Source of the DNA: Roseomonas sp. CECT 9278 | Lineage (GTDB): Bacteria; Pseudomonadota; Alphaproteobacteria; Acetobacterales; Acetobacteraceae | Direction: 5' to 3' | DNA length: 58,162 bases | Assembly (NCBI RefSeq): GCF_918698155.1 | Contig: NZ_CAKKLX010000030.1 | Span: 1 to 58,162, forward strand | Shown here: piece by piece, positions 52,822 to 58,162 of the stretch | Numbering within the stretch: the first letter of the stretch is position 1 | How the letters are laid out: the number at the start of each line of letters is the position of its first letter | The notes under the pieces: generated by a model | Seen by the model: the letters and a program-made list of their open reading frames with translations, nothing else | Told to the model about the DNA's origin: nothing | The model's database searches: none | Made by a program: the position numbers and the translations under genes

Positions 52822-52849
52822 TCCGTTCAGCCGGAATCGGCTGGACGGA
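52822..52849 (+). terminator. Hairpin after the M23 gene
   Basis: 12-bp stem with one T-G wobble (TCCGTTCAGCCG / CGGCTGGACGGA) and loop GAAT, 7 bp after the stop. The following 400 bp have no gene I can support. Confidence 0.65.
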
Positions 52850-53203
52850 CAAGGACGCTCGCGAAAACAATGGCGTGCGGCGCGCGCCGAGAGCCACCAC
52901 GACCGGACCATGGTCCAGGCCGACACCGCGCCGGGGTGCCTCCCGGGCGATGGCGGCGCGACGCGCGATGGGCGTCGCCACCAGGCGCGCAGATCGGCCG
53001 GCGGCTGTGCGCACAACCTTGTTACACCGTCGCCTTGCGGGCGGCGTTTCGCGTGGCGCGTCCCGACGCCGTCGCGATCATGCCCGAAATTTCTTTGGAT
53101 TCAGCGCATTATCGGCCTGGTGACGGCGGCTTTCGCACGCTGCGGGACACCCTCTGTAGCGTGAATTGAGACAAAAAATCTTAATTGTTTTTTTATTTTG
53201 ACG
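52850..53203. other. Gene-free region that becomes AT-rich toward the repeat-protein promoter
   Basis: No gene recognised. G+C falls sharply at 53150-53205, with an A6 run and a T7 run (TTAATTGTTTTTTTATTTTG), resembling an UP element for the promoter that follows. Confidence 0.6.
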
Positions 53204-53232
53204 TTGAAAGCCGCTCACTAACATTCTATTCA
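53204..53232 (+). promoter_or_regulatory. Candidate promoter of the 46-residue-repeat protein gene
   Basis: TTGAAA (53204-53209) and TATTCA (53227-53232) are spaced by 17 bp, with AT-rich tracts immediately upstream. A perfect AGGAGG (53255-53260) lies 7 nt before the ATG at 53268. This layout suggests strong expression. Confidence 0.5.
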
Positions 53233-53267
53233 TCGTCTCACAGTCAGGGGACGTAGGAGGAATTTCG

Positions 53268-55826
53268 ATGGCTTTCATTCCGGTAAGCGGCGCCGTCACG
53301 GTCGCCGGCGCCTTGAACGGCCTGGACACCGTGGTCGGGTCCGCCACCACCGATACCGTGTCGGGGGGCAACGATACCGTCACGTTCAGCGGCCAGCTGA
53401 CCGGCACGATCATCGACATGTCGAGCGGCAATGACCGCATCCAGTTCAGCAACGCGGGCAACAGCGCCTTCATCGCGAACGCCGAGACGATCCTCGGCGG
53501 TTCGGGCGGCGACACCATCAGCCTGACCAGCATCTCCGCCGGCACGATCGTCAACCTCGGCGGCGGCACCGACAGCCTGGTGCTGCAGACCACCGGCGCG
53601 CACGTGCTGACCGTCACCGGCGTCGAGAATCTGGCCGGCAGCTTCGGCAACGACAGCGTGACCTACACCGACGCGATCGGTTCGACCGTCATCAACATGA
53701 GCAGCGGCGCCGACCGGGTCGTGCTCGCGAACGTCAACAACACCGGCAGCTTCAGCAACACCGAGACGATCCAGGGCAGCGGCACCGGCAACGACAACAT
53801 CACGCTGGCCGCCGCGGCGAGCAGCGTGAACGCGCTGCTCGACGACGGCTCGGACACGCTCACGCTGCACTCCAGCGGCAACAACACGGTCTTCATCCGC
53901 GGGGTCGAGACGGTGAACGGCGCCGGCACCGGCAACGACCAGGTGACCTTCCGCGACGCCGCCACCAACGCCAACGTGCTCGCGCTCGGCGCGGGCAACG
54001 ACAAGGTCATCCTCGCGGCGACCGGCCCGAACGCGCTGACCGTCGGCGCCGATGTCGAGACCGTGCAGGGCAGCGGCTCCGCCGCCGACACCGTGACGGT
54101 CACGCAGGTGACCACCACCGGCAACTACCAGCTGGGCCTGGGCACCGACACGCTCATCCTCGCCAATGGCGGCGCCAACAACGCCCGCATCAGCGGCGTC
54201 GAGTCGGTCGTGGGCGGTGACGGCGGCGACGACACCGTCACGCTGACCGCGACGACGACCGTGACCGTCACCGGCGTCGAGACCGTCGTCGGCAGCGGCT
54301 TCAACGACGTCCTGACCTTCGGCGAGACCGTCAGCGGCGCCGTGGCGAATCTGGGCCTCGGCTCGGACCGCGTGGTCCTCGCGGATGGCGGCAATACGGT
54401 CAGCCTCAGCAGCGTCGAGACCGTCACCGGCGGCACCGGCGACGACACGGTCTCCTTCACGGCGGCGCAGGCCACCGGCCGCGTCGACCTGGGCGCCGGC
54501 AACGATGCGCTGTCCCTGATCGGGGCGGCCAATACCCTGACGGTGCTGAATGTCGAGACGATCAGCGGCGCCGGCGGCGTCGAGAAGATCACCCTCGGCG
54601 CGGCGGTGACCGGTGCGCGCGTCGCCCTCGGGGCGGGGCTCGACACGCTCACGCTGTTCAACGGCACCAATTCGCTGACCGCGATCGGTGTCGAGACCAT
54701 CACCGGCGGGACCGGGGCGGACAGCGTCACCCTCGGTGCGGCGCAGGGCCAGGGCCAGATCAACCTCGGCGGCGGCGCCGATGCGCTGACGCTGTTCAAC
54801 GGCCCCAACACGCTGACGGTCAGCAACGTCGAGGTGATCACGGGCGGCAGCGCCGCCGACGTGATCACCCTCGGCGCGGCGCAGGCCTCGGGCGTGGTGA
54901 ACCTCGGCGGCGGCGTCAACGACAAGCTGACGCTGGCGGCCACCGGCAACACGACGCTGAGCGTCGCGGGGGTCGAGACGGTGACCGGCGGTGGCGGCAA
55001 CGACGTCATCACCATCACCGACGCCGCGACCAACTCGATCACGCTGGGCGCGGGCGCCGACCAGGTCATCCTGTCGGTGGGTCGCACCCTGACCCTCGGT
55101 GGCGACATCGAGACGGTGACCGGGTCGGGCGACGTCGACACCATCACGCTGAGCGCGTCGAAGACCGCCGGCCTGGTCGACCTCGGCGCCAGCCTTGACG
55201 TGCTGAACCTCGCGGATGGCGGCAACCGCTTCAGCGTGGCCAATGTCGAGGACGTCAACGGCGGGACCGGCAACGACATCCTGACGCTGACCGCCGCGGC
55301 CACCCTCGGCACGGAGATCAGCCTGGGCGCCGGCAATGACCGCCTGACGCTCTCGGCAACCGCCGCGAACAGCGTGGTCGTCTCCGGGATCGAGCTGGTG
55401 GTGGGCGGCAACCTGGCCGACACCATCGATGGCAGCCTCGACACCGGCTCGATGGTGCTGCGCGGCAATGCGGGCGCCGACCTGATGATCGCCGGCAGCG
55501 GCAACGACCAGCTCCGCGGCGGGGTCGGCAACGACACGCTGGGCGGCGGCGATGGCGCGGACGTGTTCATCTTCGCCTCCGCGGATGGCAACGACCGCAT
55601 CCTCGACTGGGATGTCGGGGTCGACCGGTTCATCTTCACCGGCCTGATCGGCGACTTCACCTACCGTGGCGCCGATACCTTCCAGTCGGGCGACGGCAGC
55701 CAGGCCCGCATGGATGGGAGCGTCCTGCAGGTCGACACCGACGGGAATGGCACGGCGAACCTGCTCATCACGATGGACGGGATCGTCGCCGCCGACCTGA
55801 AGGAAACCGACTTCATCTTCATCTGA
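53268..55826 (+). CDS. Large repeat protein with C-terminal RTX motifs, probably secreted
   Basis: An 852-residue acidic protein with no signal peptide and no cysteine. It consists of about 15 tandem units anchored by VET-type triplets at residues 73, 120, 165, 213, 263, 311, 337, 383, 429, 475, 521, 569, 614, 660 and 708. Spacing is 45-50 and exactly 46 between 337 and 521; one half unit occurs at 311-337. Each unit alternates a GGxGxDTVTL turn-strand with LGxGxDxLxL and xNTLxV. The C-terminus has true RTX nonapeptides (GSGNDQLRGGVGNDTLGGGDGAD) and a DFIFI tail, typical of type I secretion. It may be a beta-helical surface, S-layer or adhesin protein; no secretion genes are adjacent. Confidence 0.85.
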   Translation: MAFIPVSGAVTVAGALNGLDTVVGSATTDTVSGGNDTVTFSGQLTGTIIDMSSGNDRIQFSNAGNSAFIANAETILGGSGGDTISLTSISAGTIVNLGGGTDSLVLQTTGAHVLTVTGVENLAGSFGNDSVTYTDAIGSTVINMSSGADRVVLANVNNTGSFSNTETIQGSGTGNDNITLAAAASSVNALLDDGSDTLTLHSSGNNTVFIRGVETVNGAGTGNDQVTFRDAATNANVLALGAGNDKVILAATGPNALTVGADVETVQGSGSAADTVTVTQVTTTGNYQLGLGTDTLILANGGANNARISGVESVVGGDGGDDTVTLTATTTVTVTGVETVVGSGFNDVLTFGETVSGAVANLGLGSDRVVLADGGNTVSLSSVETVTGGTGDDTVSFTAAQATGRVDLGAGNDALSLIGAANTLTVLNVETISGAGGVEKITLGAAVTGARVALGAGLDTLTLFNGTNSLTAIGVETITGGTGADSVTLGAAQGQGQINLGGGADALTLFNGPNTLTVSNVEVITGGSAADVITLGAAQASGVVNLGGGVNDKLTLAATGNTTLSVAGVETVTGGGGNDVITITDAATNSITLGAGADQVILSVGRTLTLGGDIETVTGSGDVDTITLSASKTAGLVDLGASLDVLNLADGGNRFSVANVEDVNGGTGNDILTLTAAATLGTEISLGAGNDRLTLSATAANSVVVSGIELVVGGNLADTIDGSLDTGSMVLRGNAGADLMIAGSGNDQLRGGVGNDTLGGGDGADVFIFASADGNDRILDWDVGVDRFIFTGLIGDFTYRGADTFQSGDGSQARMDGSVLQVDTDGNGTANLLITMDGIVAADLKETDFIFI

Positions 55827-55832
55827 CGCGGT

Positions 55833-55864
55833 CGCGGCTCCCGGGTATCCGCCCGGGAGCCGCG
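55833..55864 (+). terminator. Strong hairpin after the repeat-protein gene
   Basis: Perfect 13-bp stem CGCGGCTCCCGGG / CCCGGGAGCCGCG with loop TATCCG, 6 bp after the stop. No T-run, but position and strength indicate a transcript end. Confidence 0.75.
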
Positions 55865-55971
55865 CCGGCCTTCCCCCCGCGCCCCAGGCGCGGCACGCGG
55901 CCGCAATATCGGCCCCGTCATCGCCCGCCGGGCGACCGATCCAGCACCGAACCGCCGCCGAACCCGTTGAC

Positions 55972-56451
55972 CTACGCCTGCCCGCGTGCGCGGCGCAGCG
56001 CCGCCTGGCACATGGTGTCCAGCGCATTCAGGAAGCGCGACTTGTCCGCGCCATCCATCGGCGCCGGCCCGCCGCCCATCGCGCCGATCTCGCGCAGGTG
56101 GCGCGCCACCTCCCGCCCCGCCAGCGCCGACCCGATATTGTCCGTGGTCCAGGGCCGCCCCTTGAAGGACAGCGCCAGCGCACCCTTCGCCAGGCAGCGC
56201 GCCGCCAGCGGGATATCGGCCGTGAGGCAGATGTCGACCGGCCGTGCTTCCTCGGCGATCCAGTCATCGGCCTTGTCCGCGCCTTCCGCCACCACCACCA
56301 GGCGCATCCCCGGCAGGCCGGGCGGGCGGACCGGGCGGGCGCCGTTGGTCACCAGGACAAGCCCCAGCCCCAGCCGCGCGGCGACGCGGATCGCCTCCTC
56401 GCGCACCGGGCAGGCATCGGCATCGACCAGCAGGCGGGGCGGGCTGTCCAT
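55972..56451 (-). CDS. DUF188 (YaiI/YqxD) family protein
   Basis: A 159-residue PIN-like DUF188 protein. It opens with LLVDADACPVREEA, keeps VVVAEGADKADDWI and DICLTADIPLAARCL with further acidic residues, and ends in the helical MDGADKSRFLNALD segment. The acidic cluster suggests a nuclease-like active site, unproven. Upstream in-frame sequence is not conserved-looking. It converges with the repeat-protein gene and is divergent from the TPP pair. Confidence 0.9.
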   Translation of the reverse strand: MDSPPRLLVDADACPVREEAIRVAARLGLGLVLVTNGARPVRPPGLPGMRLVVVAEGADKADDWIAEEARPVDICLTADIPLAARCLAKGALALSFKGRPWTTDNIGSALAGREVARHLREIGAMGGGPAPMDGADKSRFLNALDTMCQAALRRARGQA

Positions 56452-56648
56452 CGGCGTGATGTGCGGCGTGGTGGGTCGGGAAGGCAAGGGCCTGGTGCCC
56501 TGTCCGCCGGGCGCCCCCCGGCTTGGCGGCGTGCGCGCGCGATGCGATACCCCGTCGCTGCGTGGCGTCGTGCTCCGGCCCCCGGCCGCCGTGCCACGCG
56601 GCGCCGGCACGCGACGCCGGGACGATATGCGCGGGAGAACACGCCAGG

Positions 56649-57182
56649 ATGACTGCGACGACACCGCTGGAGGCGCCAACGACCTGGCACGCCACGCTCC
56701 GCCAGGCCATGAAGGACAACCAGGTCCGGCTCGTGCCCTACGTGCCCGACAACGTGCTGCGCCCGCTGATCGAGGGCATCCACGCCGACCCGTACTTCAC
56801 CGCCTTCCCCTGCGCGCGGGAGGAGGAGGCGATCGGCATCGCCACCGGCGCGATCATGGCCGGCACGCGCGCGGCGGTGCTGATGCAGACCTCGGGCTTC
56901 GCGACCCTGCCCAATGCGCTGGCTTCCCTGCCGGTCGCGTTCCAGGTGCCGGTCGTGATGGTGGTGTCCGAACGCGGCACGATGGGGGAATTCAACCCCG
57001 GCCAGGCGATCGTGTGCCGCACCATGCGCCCCATCCTCGACAGCATGGGCATCGAGCACCACACCATGTCGCGCCTGGACGAGGCCGCCTTCGTGGCCGA
57101 CCGCACCATCCGCCAGGCCTTCGCCACGCGCTGGCCGGCCTGCCTCATCCTCTCGCCGCTGCTGACGGGGAAGCGGTCATGA
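56649..57182 (+). CDS. TPP-dependent decarboxylase, pyrimidine-binding subunit (sulfopyruvate decarboxylase alpha-like)
   Basis: A 177-residue single domain equal to the N-terminal Pyr domain of TPP enzymes. VPYVPDNVLRPLIEG is followed by CAREEEAIGIATGAIMAG, with the conserved Glu that activates the thiamine ring, and then LMQTSGFATLPNALASL. This split organisation is that of sulfopyruvate (ComD) or phosphonopyruvate-type decarboxylases. The next gene overlaps its stop (ATGA) and encodes the other half. Substrate cannot be assigned. Confidence 0.85.
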   Translation: MTATTPLEAPTTWHATLRQAMKDNQVRLVPYVPDNVLRPLIEGIHADPYFTAFPCAREEEAIGIATGAIMAGTRAAVLMQTSGFATLPNALASLPVAFQVPVVMVVSERGTMGEFNPGQAIVCRTMRPILDSMGIEHHTMSRLDEAAFVADRTIRQAFATRWPACLILSPLLTGKRS

Positions 57183-57781
57183 CCGACACCACCGACAACC
57201 TTCATGTGATGAACCGCGCCGCGTTGACCAAGCGCCTGGTGGCCGGGCTGACGCAGCGCGAGGCCGTGGTCGGCGGCATCGGCAATTCCAACTGGGATCT
57301 CTGGGCGGCGGACAAGTCGCGGCCGGAGAATTTCTACATGCTGGGCAGCATGGGCCTGGCGGTGCCGATCGCGATGGGCGTGGCACTCGCGCAGCCGGCA
57401 CGGCGCGTGTTTGCGCTGGAGGGCGACGGGTCGCTGCTGATGCAGCTCGGCTGCCTGTCCACCGTGGCGGCGCAGGGGGTGAAGAACCTGGCGGTGATCC
57501 TGTGGGACAACGGGATCTACCAGATCACCGGCGGGCAGGGCACGCCATCGGCCGCGGCGCGCACCGACATGGTGGCGATCGCCCGTGCCTCGGGCATCGC
57601 CAATGCCGCCTGGGCGGCGGATGAGGCCGAATTCGACGCGCTGGTGGCGCGCGCGCTGTCCACCGACGGCCCGCACCTGATCGGCGTGAAGACCGACAGC
57701 GAACCCGGCCGCACCCAGACCGACCGCGACCCGATCCGCTTCCGCGAGAGCTTCATGCGGGCCATGGCCCAGCCGGTCTGA
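57179..57781 (+). CDS. TPP-dependent decarboxylase, PP-binding subunit (sulfopyruvate decarboxylase beta-like)
   Basis: A 200-residue C-terminal TPP domain. The diphosphate/Mg motif is GDGS (82-85) followed by N111 (WDNGIYQITGGQ) at the expected interval, and GSMGLAVPIAMG (56-67) precedes it. It pairs with the overlapping upstream gene to form one alpha-beta enzyme. GNSNWDLW near residue 36 differs from better known ComE proteins, so another 2-oxo-acid (phosphonopyruvate, aromatic) may be the substrate. Confidence 0.87.
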   Translation: MTDTTDNLHVMNRAALTKRLVAGLTQREAVVGGIGNSNWDLWAADKSRPENFYMLGSMGLAVPIAMGVALAQPARRVFALEGDGSLLMQLGCLSTVAAQGVKNLAVILWDNGIYQITGGQGTPSAAARTDMVAIARASGIANAAWAADEAEFDALVARALSTDGPHLIGVKTDSEPGRTQTDRDPIRFRESFMRAMAQPV

Positions 57782-57800
57782 CACGCAGCGGCCGGGGCGG

Positions 57801-58145
57801 TCAGATCCCCGGCTCGAAGCCCTGGCCCGCCGCGGCACGGGACATGTCGCCCACCGTCTCGCGGAAATTGTCGCGGCGCACCACGTTGCTCGCGGCCAGC
57901 ACGCGCAGCGGCGCATTCGGTGGCGGCGGCGCCGTGGCGCGCGCGACCGGCGCGGCCGGAAAGCTCGCCGCGGGCACGTAGCCCAGCCGCGCGCCGCCGG
58001 CCGCTTCCACCGCCACGAAATCCGGGTCGCGCGCCGGGCGCAGCAGCACGGGCCGGCCGGCCGGCACGGTCGCGATGGTCACCGCGGTCGCCTCCGGGCG
58101 CGCGCGCAGGGGCAGGGCGGTCGGCGCCGTGGCGGGCACCGCGGG
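57801..58145 (-). CDS. SH3-domain protein, 5' truncated at the contig end
   Basis: The C-terminal 114 or so residues of a protein whose start lies beyond the contig edge. LPLRARPEATAVTIATVPAGRPVLLRP resembles a bacterial SH3 domain, with an Ala/Pro linker and a short tail after it. A GTG at 58139 is not a trustworthy start because adapter sequence begins 7 bp later. Such domains often bind cell-wall peptides; nothing further can be said. Confidence 0.6.
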   Translation of the reverse strand, partial: PAVPATAPTALPLRARPEATAVTIATVPAGRPVLLRPARDPDFVAVEAAGGARLGYVPAASFPAAPVARATAPPPPNAPLRVLAASNVVRRDNFRETVGDMSRAAAGQGFEPGI

Positions 58146-58162
58146 CTGTCCTTTATACCCAA
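58146..58162. other. Nextera adapter remnant at contig end
   Basis: CTGTCCTTTATACCCAA matches 13 of 17 bases of the reverse-complement mosaic end CTGTCTCTTATACACAT. Together with the clear adapter at 1-32 this marks the physical end of the assembled insert, not genome. Confidence 0.75.

Noticed and set aside
53244..56027. A 927-codon open frame antisense to the repeat protein
   Set aside because: It mirrors the Gly/Asp repeat in codons rich in C and G and translates to low-complexity Arg/Ala/Asp/Val text. The plus strand has the promoter, ribosome site, repeats with protein-like spacing and terminator.

Overview
The window looks like one complete assembly contig (58,162 bp) from a high-G+C alphaproteobacterium, most likely a Roseomonas-like member of Acetobacteraceae. 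This rests on very high G+C (46 of 60 bases at 24961-25020), alphaproteobacterial gene sets (TrcR/DUF1013, DUF1192, long bifunctional RSH, COQ10-like START protein) and several orphan Bug-type tripartite tricarboxylate receptors, which are expanded in Acetobacteraceae and Burkholderiales. Both ends carry degraded Nextera transposase adapter sequence (1-32 and 58146-58162). The first gene (pdhC) and the last (SH3-domain protein) are therefore cut by the contig ends.

Layout. 0-4.4 kb: pyruvate dehydrogenase / lipoate operon (pdhC, a GNAT enzyme, lpdA, lipA, COQ10-like). 4.4-9.7 kb: accessory metabolic genes (GT61-like transferase, DUF4337, DUF1185, threonine aldolase, DUF882 peptidase, Bug receptor). 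9.8-13.7 kb: a minus-strand operon slt, alpha/beta hydrolase, small basic ORF, pgpA, pncC with 4-5 nt overlaps. 13.8-19.1 kb: dapA, smpB, a molybdopterin oxidoreductase, a glutathione peroxidase homologue, UDG family 5, NYN nuclease, folK, VOC. 19.2-25.7 kb: conserved housekeeping run rpoZ, rsh, acpS, lepB, rnc, era, recO. 25.7-27.9 kb: a lower-G+C accessory operon (DUF4258 protein, UDG-fold protein with GITPG/HPS motifs, double-HTH protein) wedged between recO and parC. 27.9-39.1 kb: parC, DUF900 hydrolase, two more Bug receptors, a HExxH protein, tyrS, anmK, a DHDPS-like lyase and a hydrolase with an intrinsic terminator. 39.5-46 kb: iscR and a cysteine desulfurase, a lipoprotein behind a Fur-like palindrome, hydroxyacid dehydrogenase, Hsp20, DUF2200, SelO. 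46-52.8 kb: DUF1192, trcR, two DUF465 proteins, then iscS, ferredoxin, tenA, mnmA (sulfur transfer to tRNA), tRNA-Met(CAT), a membrane-anchored nuclease and an M23 peptidase. 53.2-55.8 kb: a 46-residue-repeat RTX-like secreted protein with its own AT-rich promoter. 56-58.1 kb: DUF188 protein, a two-subunit TPP decarboxylase-like pair, SH3-domain fragment.

The most unusual items are the three-gene low-G+C UDG-like operon, the 46-residue-repeat protein, and a dispersed intergenic hairpin element (one copy after dapA, two near 37 kb) whose stem sequence differs between copies while pairing and loop are kept. No rRNA, CRISPR array, transposase or integrase was recognised.
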